A DNA stretch of 64,000 bases. It comes from Thiemannella venezuelensis. GTDB lineage: Bacteria > Actinomycetota > Actinomycetes > Streptosporangiales > Streptosporangiaceae. Under the pieces are notes generated by a model. It had not been told where the DNA came from, searched no databases, and saw only the letters and a list, made by a program, of their open reading frames with translations. Made by a program: the position numbers and the translations under genes. Shown one piece after another: positions 17,539 through 24,873 of the stretch (position 1 is the stretch's first letter; each line of letters starts with the position of its first letter). The DNA is taken from assembly GCF_014203605.1 (NCBI RefSeq), contig NZ_JACHJJ010000020.1:1-64000 (forward strand), read 5' to 3'.

Positions 17539-18284
17539 GATCTCCCCTCAACGTAGGCGAAAAGGGCTTTGAGGTAGGCGTTTCCTCGGCCGAGCCAGAG
17601 GTGCTCGGCGATCTCTCGGCGCGCGATGCTGACGGCGCGAGAGCAATAGCGGCGGTCGAGGTGGGAGAAATTCACCGGGACATCCACCAGTTCAGCCACC
17701 GCAGAGGCGTCCTCCCTCGCCCCTTCGAGAACGAAGTCCACCCGGTGCGGCCGCCCGTCCTTCGGAGGTCTTCTGGCCAGCGGAACCGCTTCAGTGAGCT
17801 CATGTAGTGGATCTTTGACCTGTTTGAGCAGCATGGGCTGGTCAGGCGGGCAAGCCCTACGGCCGAGATAGGGCTGCCAACGAGGGTTCGCCAGCCGCTC
17901 GGCCAGCTCACCGATGGCCTCGGAAGATCCGGCTACACCAACGGCGAAGACCGCGTCGGCCAGGTAGTGTCGCCGGGTGACGATGGTCGCGGTCTCGACA
18001 CTGCGTCGTCCTCCTTCGGAGGTCGGTACGGTCTGCTCCCGGGTACGGCCGCCGCCGACCGTGTGGAAGTCGGTCATCAGAATGCCGGGCCGATCGATCC
18101 GCACGATGATCTCAAGCCCGTCGAAGCGGTCCAGGGGCTCGTCCCGCCGCAGGCCGTACGCTCCGGCGAACATTCCGATCAGGCCCGAGCGGGTGGGGTG
18201 GCGCATGGTGTCACGGTCGGCGAAGGCGCTGTGCTCCCCCCACGACTGCAGTGGACCGGCGAGCCGTAGCACCAGTCCGCTCAC
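17535..18284 (-). CDS. cas5e: Type I-E Cascade subunit Cas5e (CasD)
   Basis: 249 aa. It caps the crRNA 5' handle in Cascade. The opening SGLVLRLAGPLQSWGEHSAFADRDT is the canonical Cas5 N terminus (RLAGPLQSWG), and HPTRSGLIGMFAGAYG follows. The GTG at 18284 is chosen because it overlaps the cas7e stop by 4 bp (GTGA) and gives the family N terminus; longer open frame upstream lies inside cas7e. Confidence 0.95.
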   Translation of the reverse strand: MSGLVLRLAGPLQSWGEHSAFADRDTMRHPTRSGLIGMFAGAYGLRRDEPLDRFDGLEIIVRIDRPGILMTDFHTVGGGRTREQTVPTSEGGRRSVETATIVTRRHYLADAVFAVGVAGSSEAIGELAERLANPRWQPYLGRRACPPDQPMLLKQVKDPLHELTEAVPLARRPPKDGRPHRVDFVLEGAREDASAVAELVDVPVNFSHLDRRYCSRAVSIARREIAEHLWLGRGNAYLKALFAYVEGRS

Positions 18285-19420
18285 GCGCCGGCCCCAGGGT
18301 ACGCAGCGGTGACCACGCTCGAGATGAGCGCTGCGAAGGATTTCTCGCGCTTCCCCAGCGCGGACGCGTCCTGGTCGATCGTTTTGACCTCGTCGATCGC
18401 AGCGTAACCGTGACGCACGATGCCTTCGGTCCCCCACAGCCCGTGCAGCCTCGCGGCATAGTCCGCCAGATCATCACGCGACAGGGCAGCGAAACCGTAC
18501 TCCCCCGTCACTCGCACCGGAGCTTCGAAAGCGGGAGCGAGGGAGACCGGGCGATCAGAGCGGACGGCCACGTAGGCGAGATCGGGAATGGTGTATGCGG
18601 CGGTGGAGTTCTGCTTCCCTGTGGGGAGTGCGGCGATGAACGCGGTCAGGAACTCTCTCGTCAGTTCGGTGGCCATCGCCGTGTCCCCGCCGAGGTTGGC
18701 GAGCAGGTCGGCCACGTCCACGCTCGCGTAACGGTAGAAGACGCCGGACGCGAACTCGGCCGAGTTCATGTGGCCGCTGCCGCGCATGTCATCGGGGTTG
18801 AGGTCGTCGACGGCGGTGAAGAAGTCCACCTCGGTGTTGGTGGCGTGAGTGGTGAAGGCGTGCGCGACCTGAACCACCCCGTCGACCTCGGCACCGGGCA
18901 GCTCTGCGAGCATGCGTCCGAACAGGTTGATGACCCCGTTGCGCGCGGACAGGATCGCCGCGACCTTCGCCGGGGGAAGTACAGCGGGCGGCTTCTTCTT
19001 CCCCATCTCAGCCTCGATCTCCGCGCGGTGCTCATCGGCCAAGTCCGCCAGCCCGTCGAGGGCGGAGGCCGGAAGGTAGAGCAGCACGGACGTCATGCCG
19101 TCGTCGAGCTTCAGGCCACTCTTGCCCACGGAGGCAACGATCTGCTGCCCTGCCAGCTCAGCGGCCTCAGCGTGCCAGCCGCGCCGGGTAAGCCGCTGAG
19201 CCACCTGCTCGGGCACGCGGCGCGTGCGGACGGCGGGGTCGCCGAGGGAGCGTTCGACTGCCAGCCGTACGGCGCGCTTCCAGCTCTGGCTGCTGACCCG
19301 GGTACGGCTCGCCCCACCGTAGACGACGGTTTTCGGCGAACCGAGATCGTCACGGTTGATGTTGCTGTACGGCAGCGTCTGGAGAAGGTGGATGTCGATG
19401 AATCGGGGGGTGCCGCTCAT
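18281..19420 (-). CDS. cas7e: Type I-E Cascade backbone subunit Cas7e (CasC)
   Basis: 379 aa, normal size. Six copies form the backbone along the spacer RNA. The N terminus FIDIHLLQTLPYSNINRDDLGSPKTVVYGGASRTRVSSQSWKRAVR is the Cas7e/Cse4 signature, followed by the AFTTHATNTEVDFFTAVDDL motif and GSGHMNSAEFASGVFYRYASVD. Overlaps cse2 upstream (4 bp) and cas5e downstream (4 bp). Confidence 0.96.
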   Translation of the reverse strand: MSGTPRFIDIHLLQTLPYSNINRDDLGSPKTVVYGGASRTRVSSQSWKRAVRLAVERSLGDPAVRTRRVPEQVAQRLTRRGWHAEAAELAGQQIVASVGKSGLKLDDGMTSVLLYLPASALDGLADLADEHRAEIEAEMGKKKPPAVLPPAKVAAILSARNGVINLFGRMLAELPGAEVDGVVQVAHAFTTHATNTEVDFFTAVDDLNPDDMRGSGHMNSAEFASGVFYRYASVDVADLLANLGGDTAMATELTREFLTAFIAALPTGKQNSTAAYTIPDLAYVAVRSDRPVSLAPAFEAPVRVTGEYGFAALSRDDLADYAARLHGLWGTEGIVRHGYAAIDEVKTIDQDASALGKREKSFAALISSVVTAAYPGAGA

Positions 19421-20061
19421 GGGGCCTCGCTTCCGTTGTTCGCGCTCTTGGCCTGCATGGCTTTGATCGCATATGAGGTTCGGTAGTAGTCCTGCAGCCA
19501 GCGTTTACTGATCTCGTTCCGCCGGACGTCCCAGCGTGCGAGGTCGATCGTCAGCCGCACCCAGTCGACCGGCACCAGGTCGGCGCGGAGCCGGGTGATG
19601 ATCCGGGGCAGATGCCGGTGGACGCCCGCGATGTCCTGACGGCAGAGAAGATGCAGTCTGGCCTCGGTGGTGCTTTCGGAGAGCGTGCCGTTCCCGACGG
19701 CTCTGCCCAGAGCGGCTCCCAGGCTCTCCCTCTTCGTTTCCGGAACAACCGTCTCAGGATCGGGATCGTCGTCGATTTCTCCGGGGTCGAGGCGGCCCGT
19801 GGTTTCGTCTCTGGCGTCACGGGGCTGAGCCGCGATCATCGCAGCGACCGCGTAGAACGCCCGCTCGGTCGAGGGGTCGGGTCTTTCCGGAAGTACCGGC
19901 GCGACGACCATGTGAGCCGCGCGGCTGGCCGGGTCCTCGGGCAGGCGCCCCAGGGCCCGCCGGAGGGCGACCTGCGGCCGCTTGTTCTCCCCCCGGAGCA
20001 CCCTGACCGTTTTGCCCACCAGGTTGACCGCTCTGCGCTCAAGCTCCTCGTCTGAGATCAC
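19417..20061 (-). CDS. cse2: Type I-E Cascade small subunit Cse2 (CasB)
   Basis: 214 aa, helical protein found as a dimer in the belly of Cascade, stabilising the R-loop. Recognisable parts are RAAHMVVAPVLP, FYAVAAMIAAQ, ARLHLLCRQDIAGVHRHLPRIITRLRADLVPVDWVRLTIDLARWD and the C-terminal KRWLQDYYRTSY, the typical Cse2 core. The acidic insertion DPGEIDDDPDPETVVPETKRE is somewhat longer than usual. Four-base overlaps on both sides keep it translationally coupled. Confidence 0.94.
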   Translation of the reverse strand: MISDEELERRAVNLVGKTVRVLRGENKRPQVALRRALGRLPEDPASRAAHMVVAPVLPERPDPSTERAFYAVAAMIAAQPRDARDETTGRLDPGEIDDDPDPETVVPETKRESLGAALGRAVGNGTLSESTTEARLHLLCRQDIAGVHRHLPRIITRLRADLVPVDWVRLTIDLARWDVRRNEISKRWLQDYYRTSYAIKAMQAKSANNGSEAP

Positions 20062-21620
20062 GAGCCCTCCTTCGTTGCCATCGGCTTACGGGCGGCGAAT
20101 ATGTAGCCCCTGGCGCGTTCCACCGCTCTGACCAACCGCGGCGAGTTCCCGGCGTCCGAGGTCACGGCGTCATACGCGCGGAGGGCGAGTTGCACGAACT
20201 CCAGTCCGGGATCGTCGAAGTCGCGTTCGAAGACCTTCCGCCAGAAGATCTGCTCGGCTTGTGACCAGTAACGCGCCGCCCCTCGCTCCAGCCATGGACC
20301 GGCGGGGATGTCCTTGCGCGCCGGAAGCCCGTTCCCGTCGGAGGGATCGTTGATCGCCACCCATGCGTTGCGCAGCGCTCCCCGCAGATGCCGGGCCGCG
20401 CGTTCGGCCGCCTCCCGCGTTCGGCTGAGGCCGCGCGCACCTGCCATGTCCTTCAGCAGTGAGAGGACGGGGGGCGTGATCGCGGTGAACCACTGCCGAT
20501 CTCGGGTCTGTCCGTCCTGATCGAACCCGAACGCCCGCACCCTCAGGTTGTCCAGGACGTCGAAGGGCAGTTCCACCGCGTCCTCGAACACCATGGGCAG
20601 CTGCGACTTCTGATCACCGAGATTCTTGAGGAGCAGCGCGTCCACGTCCCGCCAGATCGCCCGGGTGGCATCCGCGGGCTTGGCGTACAGGCTGCCCGTT
20701 TTGCTGTACTGGTAGACCAGGTAGGGGTCTTTCGCAGGTGACGTCGGCTTGCGCCAGGCCCAGGTGATCCAGGCGTCGCTGACGTCCTCTCCAGATCGTT
20801 TCAGCAGGACGGCGTGGCGTGTGCGCCCGATCAGTGCGCCGGCCAGTCCCGCCGGTGTCGGCGGCAGAGCAAGAGGGTCAAGGAGGCTGTCCCTTTCCCA
20901 AGGCGCGAGGTCGTCACCCTTGGGGAGAGCTCCGGGATAGGGAATCCCCGCGATGAGCGATTCGAAGATCGTGCGGCCCAGGGGATGAAAGGAGATCACA
21001 CTCCGGAGGGGGCCCGCCGTGCTGTTCGCTTCGCTCGTGCCGTTCACCGTCCGGCTCGTACAGCGACCTGACGGACCGTAGAACAGCTGGGCCAGGAGAT
21101 GCCAGACCGCTTCGCGAGCCGGGATCGGCACTGTTTTGAGATCGCTGTGGTGGCTGAACCAGGGCTGGTTGTTGCCGGCCGGACGGGAGAGCACGAGCTT
21201 GTTGATCCCCGAGCTCTTGCCGCACTCCTCGGCCAGGCGAGGGTCCTGCAGAAAGGGCCGTTCCGGGTGGAAAAGATCGAACCGCTCGCCGTACCGGTCG
21301 AAATAAGCCGCGACCCGGTCCTCGCCGAAACCGGACTGAGCAGTCAGGAGATCAGTCCGTCGGGTATGCCACTCGTCGGGAGAAAGCGTCATGTCGTCCA
21401 GGCCGGCCACTCGGGCGGCGATCACCGTGAGTATCCGCCAGAGCGCCGATGCCGCCGGGACCGCCGGGGAGTCGATGTCCGTCAGCTCATGAGCCCTGAT
21501 GAACAGCTCTCGCAGACCGGTCGGCTCGATCCGCGAACCGGACCTGGCCAGAATCCACTTCTGGGATCGCAGGTCGAAGGCAGTTGCGTAGTCGATGCCG
21601 GGAAGGGGAATGATAGCCAT
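20058..21620 (-). CDS. cas8e: Type I-E Cascade large subunit Cas8e (Cse1/CasA)
   Basis: 520 aa, normal length; recognises the PAM and recruits Cas3. The family pattern is clear: LRELFIRAHEL, ALWRILTVIAAR, FDLFHPERPFLQDPRL, AVWHLLAQLFYGPSGRCTSRTV, and the RTIFESLIAGIPYPG segment. Start ATG 21620 is chosen: the minus strand has GAGGA six bases upstream, while TTG 21626 has no proper spacing. This ribosome binding site lies inside the inverted repeat of the adjacent mini-CRISPR, so its translation could be affected by that structure. Confidence 0.95.
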   Translation of the reverse strand: MAIIPLPGIDYATAFDLRSQKWILARSGSRIEPTGLRELFIRAHELTDIDSPAVPAASALWRILTVIAARVAGLDDMTLSPDEWHTRRTDLLTAQSGFGEDRVAAYFDRYGERFDLFHPERPFLQDPRLAEECGKSSGINKLVLSRPAGNNQPWFSHHSDLKTVPIPAREAVWHLLAQLFYGPSGRCTSRTVNGTSEANSTAGPLRSVISFHPLGRTIFESLIAGIPYPGALPKGDDLAPWERDSLLDPLALPPTPAGLAGALIGRTRHAVLLKRSGEDVSDAWITWAWRKPTSPAKDPYLVYQYSKTGSLYAKPADATRAIWRDVDALLLKNLGDQKSQLPMVFEDAVELPFDVLDNLRVRAFGFDQDGQTRDRQWFTAITPPVLSLLKDMAGARGLSRTREAAERAARHLRGALRNAWVAINDPSDGNGLPARKDIPAGPWLERGAARYWSQAEQIFWRKVFERDFDDPGLEFVQLALRAYDAVTSDAGNSPRLVRAVERARGYIFAARKPMATKEGS

Positions 21621-21622
21621 CA

Positions 21623-21746
21623 ACAATCCTCATCTCCATGAGGGTGAACCCGGCAGGTGGCGACACGGTTGCCTTGCATCCGTCTCTTCTGCCGCTCCTC
21701 ACGACCGTGGGGGTAGGGACCGGGCACCGCCTATCGCGGTGCCCGG
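21623..21746 (+). ncRNA. Mini-CRISPR: candidate CreA-like crRNA-like RNA
   Basis: Two degenerate repeats on the plus strand in the cas3-cas8e gap. Pseudo-repeat 1 (21623-21651) matches the array 2 repeat at 22 of 29 positions. Its stem is CCTCAT/ATGAGG with compensatory changes, and it keeps GTGAACC in the handle. Pseudo-repeat 2 (21692-21714, trailing to 21722) matches 21 of the first 23 positions with an unchanged stem CCTCACG/CGTGGGG. Between them is a 40-nt pseudo-spacer (21652-21691). A perfect 11-bp hairpin (21720-21746) ends the unit. Processing by Cas6e would give a crRNA-like guide whose 5' end matches 21950-21968. A weak promoter TTGCGT (21584)-N19-AATGAT (21609) lies upstream. Expression is not proven by sequence. 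Confidence 0.75.
21720..21746. terminator. 11-bp hairpin between mini-CRISPR and small ORF
   Basis: CCGGGCACCGC and GCGGTGCCCGG pair perfectly around the loop CTATC. On the plus strand it ends the mini-CRISPR (followed by TCATGTTTC). On the minus strand it begins 7 bp after the small-ORF stop. It is a likely bidirectional terminator that would insulate cas8e. Confidence 0.65.
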
Positions 21747-21753
21747 TCATGTT

Positions 21754-21876
21754 TCAGAGACGATCCGCCAGAACCCATACGATGAGCACAAGGACCAGGA
21801 TGCGATAGGCCGTGATTCGTGCCGTGGTCACTACTCGGCAGAGCTGGCCAGGCGACAACTGCGCGCTCACATACAT
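21754..21876 (-). CDS. 40-aa hydrophobic small protein, candidate CreT-like toxin
   Basis: ATG 21876 has a near-perfect GAGAGGGG six bases upstream. The product has a polar N half (MYVSAQLSPGQLCRVVTTAR) and a hydrophobic C-terminal helix (ITAYRILVLVLIVWVLADRL), the shape of membrane-acting type I toxins and holin-like peptides. A probable promoter (-35 TTGACG at 21948-21943, weak -10 GACGCT at 21925-21920) is overlapped by an AAG-flanked match to the adjacent mini-CRISPR pseudo-spacer. Toxicity is inference; no homologous family is recognised. Confidence 0.6.
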   Translation of the reverse strand: MYVSAQLSPGQLCRVVTTARITAYRILVLVLIVWVLADRL

Positions 21877-21946
21877 CAGGGACCCCTCTCGTTGAGCGGT
21901 AGGACTGGGCGCTGACCTCAGCGTCTGCCTGAACCACCTCCTCGTC

Positions 21947-21968
21947 AAGGGTAGGTGGCGACATGTTC
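21947..21968 (+). promoter_or_regulatory. PAM plus seed match to the mini-CRISPR pseudo-spacer
   Basis: AAG at 21947-21949, the canonical type I-E PAM of E. coli, is followed by GGTAGGTGGCGACATGTT. Aligned to the pseudo-spacer start (GGCAGGTGGCGACACGGTT from 21652), 16 of the first 19 bases agree, with mismatches at 3, 15 and 17. Pairing then stops. The site abuts and overlaps the -35 of the small ORF, so Cascade bound there would block RNA polymerase; the short match should not trigger efficient cleavage. Confidence 0.65.
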
Positions 21969-24668
21969 TTATGAACTCACTTGAAGACCGAGCATTTCAT
22001 CCAGTTCGAACCTTTTCGTCCCAAGCTCTCCTCGCATTGCACCGTCGGTGGCGAGCCGGAGAGGGATGAGGACAAGGTCACGGAGCCACGCGTTCTTCTG
22101 CCAGTTCGCGGGAGGCTCGTTGACAGCGGTGCGCCCCTTGGCGAGGGTGGCGCGGAGCGGGATCGTCTCGGCCAGGATCTCCTTGATCTGGCGCCGGTCC
22201 AGCTTGTTCTGATCCGGGAGAGGGCGTGCGCCTTGAGGGTCGAGAGACAGACGACCGTCCGCCGCCTGGTAAACGCACAGCACCCGAACCGATTCGGCAC
22301 CGAGACGGGTAGCCACCATCTCTTCGTCGACCTCGGCCGAGGTGAGCATGTGCAGGTGCTGCACATGCTCCGGCTCAGGGATCGACGCCATTTCGGCAAG
22401 GCCGAGCTCGGCCATCTCACGTCCGATCCGATCGAGATCCTCATCCGTCTCGATCGCGTCGTTGTACACCGTTTCGACCAAGCCCTGAACGGCCCCGGGG
22501 ATGGCGATGACACCGTCCCCGATCTTCGTGAGTTCGGCATCCGTACGGCGGAGCAGCGAAGGATGGTAGACGAACGGCCATGCGGCAGGAATCGCCAGGG
22601 CCTCGGATTCGGAGCTGGGACGGAGTACCGCCAGGCGAGGTTCTGTGGCCCATGACGGCCGCGACCGCCCGTCATGCCGCCAGCAACGCCCCGCCCGCTG
22701 AAGCAGGAGCGCGATCGGAGCCAAGTCACTGATCAGCAGGTCGAAGTCGAGATCCAGCGACTGCTCGATCACTTGTGTGGCCACTACGATCGCGGCGCGC
22801 GGCCGGTGCACGCATCTCTGCAGTTCCCGGCACTCATCGCACCTACCGAACTTCCGGGTGATCTCCTTGGTGATCTCCTCCCGACGCCGGGCCGGGAACC
22901 GGGCGTGGAGCAGAGACAGTTCCGGCTTTCCCCCAGGAGGAAGATCGGCAAGCCAGGAGCACAGGACACGGTAGGTGTTCTGTGCTTCGGCCACGGTGTT
23001 GCAGATCACGGCGGCACACCCTCCCTCCGCGATCAGAGGGGCCAGTAGTTCCTGAAGCGCCCCGCTGCGGTCCAGCTCTCCCCGGATGACCGGTGTTTGC
23101 CGGACATCGAGACGGAGGTCTCGCGTCCTGCTCTCGACGGTGAACGATGCGGTCCTTCCTGTACCGGCGTCCATGTATGCCCAGCCTGGGTAGTGGATCT
23201 TCGGAAGATCCGCGTCGGCATGACCCGCCCCTCGCATGTAGGCGGCCGCCAGGCGAGCAGCAGTCCGATTCGGAAGTGTGGCCGACATCAACACCACCGG
23301 GACTCCTATATGCCCGAGCCACGACAAGAGTCTTTCAAGCAGGCTCTGCATATAAGTGTCATAGCTATGAGCCTCGTCGATGATGAAGACCTTCCCTGAG
23401 AGCCCTAACATCCGGAGCATCATCCGCTTGAGCGGCAGGACGGCCATCAACGCCTGGTCTATGGTCCCGACGGCCATCGAGGCAAGAAGGCCCCGATTCC
23501 TTCCATGCAACCAGTCTGGGGCAACGATGTTCGACAACACAGAGCTGTCGCTTCCCTTGGCGCTGTAAGCATCGTTCAGCCATGACATGCTGTGCAACAA
23601 GGTCAACGCTGCATCGCTCTCAGCCTGGCGTTGACCGTACTTTCTGAGCCTGACGTACATCTGGTCCGTCGTCGCCATCGTAGGAAGCGCGAACAAAAAT
23701 CCGGAAGCACCACTCGCCCGAGCGAGCAACCGCCCACCGTGCAACGCGGTCTCGGTCTTTCCTTCCCCCATGGGAGCAGTGATCAGCAGCATCCCTGGAC
23801 TGGAAGCAAGCAGAGCAGGGAGATTGCCTGCAACCGACCGCTGCAAGTCGTATGGAGCATCTATCTCGGGGAACTCTTCCGCGAAATTGACATCGCGTAG
23901 CCGTACAGGGGCCAGGCCGGCGTGCTTCATCAACTGCGGAACGGTCTCCAGCGAACGCCGGTAATGTTTTTCGGTGTCCTCCCCTTCGCCAAGTCTGGCC
24001 GAGATATATTCTTCCTGGCTCACCAGCCAGTCAGCCAAGATGATCAACCCGCAGACCAGCACCGCCACGTCCGACTTCACCTGCGCCGGAGTCTCAGGCG
24101 GATCCAGAAGCCCATACACCGCGTCGAACACAGCCTGACGCTGATGTTCCCATTTCCCGGTCCCCAACTCGGGAAGGATCTCCACGGGAGAGAATCTACA
24201 TTCACGGTGATCCCGCCTTAAGAATCGTCCGTGATGCCCGCCAAGCAACTGAGCAACCTGAAAGGCGCTTGCCCGAGGTGTTCCATTCTCATACCCCCGC
24301 CCCGCCAGGGCTTGCCCCAACCAGATATGAACGGCCTCCTCATGCCGTCGCTTCTCGCCCTCGACGGCCGGGTAATCGTCGAGCTTGGCATAAGCATCCT
24401 CATCCATACTCTGGAAGCAGGCCATGATCTTCCCGATGTCATGGAATCCGGCCCAGAGAGAAACCACCTTGCATGCTGCCTCCTCATCCATCCCAAGGCC
24501 CTCAGCAATGAACCGACCGGTTCCTGGCGAGAGATAGTCCCTCCACAAGACGGTCGCCATGGCCGCAGTATCCAGCAAGTGAAAAACCAAAGGATAAGGA
24601 TTATCCAGCCCTCCCGACTTACCCCACAACCTCAGATCGACGGACAGCCGTTCTTCAGACTCGCCCAT
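21969..24668 (-). CDS. cas3: CRISPR-associated nuclease/helicase Cas3
   Basis: 899 aa from ATG 24668, chosen because GGGAGGG lies upstream (TTG 24710 is an alternative). N-terminal HD nuclease: VFHLLDTAAM, GFHDIGK (about 75-80) and GGHHGRF. SF2 helicase: Walker A ITAPMGEGKTETAL (about 300-313), DEAH box FIIDEAHSYDTYM, SATLPN, and motif VI LLLQRAGRCWRH. It unwinds and degrades DNA marked by Cascade. It is separated from cas8e by about 340 bp holding the mini-CRISPR and the small ORF, so it may be a separate transcription unit. GC content is visibly lower than in neighbouring housekeeping genes. Confidence 0.96.
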   Translation of the reverse strand: MGESEERLSVDLRLWGKSGGLDNPYPLVFHLLDTAAMATVLWRDYLSPGTGRFIAEGLGMDEEAACKVVSLWAGFHDIGKIMACFQSMDEDAYAKLDDYPAVEGEKRRHEEAVHIWLGQALAGRGYENGTPRASAFQVAQLLGGHHGRFLRRDHRECRFSPVEILPELGTGKWEHQRQAVFDAVYGLLDPPETPAQVKSDVAVLVCGLIILADWLVSQEEYISARLGEGEDTEKHYRRSLETVPQLMKHAGLAPVRLRDVNFAEEFPEIDAPYDLQRSVAGNLPALLASSPGMLLITAPMGEGKTETALHGGRLLARASGASGFLFALPTMATTDQMYVRLRKYGQRQAESDAALTLLHSMSWLNDAYSAKGSDSSVLSNIVAPDWLHGRNRGLLASMAVGTIDQALMAVLPLKRMMLRMLGLSGKVFIIDEAHSYDTYMQSLLERLLSWLGHIGVPVVLMSATLPNRTAARLAAAYMRGAGHADADLPKIHYPGWAYMDAGTGRTASFTVESRTRDLRLDVRQTPVIRGELDRSGALQELLAPLIAEGGCAAVICNTVAEAQNTYRVLCSWLADLPPGGKPELSLLHARFPARRREEITKEITRKFGRCDECRELQRCVHRPRAAIVVATQVIEQSLDLDFDLLISDLAPIALLLQRAGRCWRHDGRSRPSWATEPRLAVLRPSSESEALAIPAAWPFVYHPSLLRRTDAELTKIGDGVIAIPGAVQGLVETVYNDAIETDEDLDRIGREMAELGLAEMASIPEPEHVQHLHMLTSAEVDEEMVATRLGAESVRVLCVYQAADGRLSLDPQGARPLPDQNKLDRRQIKEILAETIPLRATLAKGRTAVNEPPANWQKNAWLRDLVLIPLRLATDGAMRGELGTKRFELDEMLGLQVSS

Positions 24669-24710
24669 ACACCCTCCCGTGCACCCCAGATGAGCTTCTG
24701 CAGAGGTCAA

Positions 24711-24873
24711 GGATCAGGAGCATACGAGAACGCTCCGACAAAATCTATTCGTTCACAGCAACATCCAAAATCCTCAAAATACGAGAATTTTTCATATCGG
24801 CAAACTGGATCACCGACAAAATCTTGTCGCTTGCATATGTGCAGGTGAACCGTATCCTTGCTGCTCAAGGAGT
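24711..24873 (+). promoter_or_regulatory. Leader of CRISPR array 2 and cas3 upstream region
   Basis: The most AT-rich segment of the window (for example AAAATACGAGAATTTTTCAT at 24776-24795). It separates cas3 (leftward) from array 2 (rightward), so it should carry divergent promoters. It contains the shared leader motif GATCACCGACAAA (24808-24820). A 9-nt piece GGTGAACCG (24844-24852), equal to the repeat end, sits just before the first full repeat. Confidence 0.75.
24808..24820 (+). promoter_or_regulatory. Shared leader motif, array 2 copy
   Basis: GATCACCGACAAA, 53 nt before the first repeat; identical 13-mer at 52 nt in the array 1 leader. The following bases also share a TATGT element. 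Confidence 0.7.

Noticed and set aside
21595-21915. 106-codon plus-strand frame across the cas3-cas8e gap
   Set aside because: No ribosome binding site, no domain, and it runs through the mini-CRISPR hairpins and antisense to the better supported 40-aa ORF.
24844-24852. GGTGAACCG before the first array 2 repeat as an extra degenerate repeat
   Set aside because: Only 9 nt match and the spacing to the first repeat is 50 rather than 61 bp; more likely leader sequence or chance.
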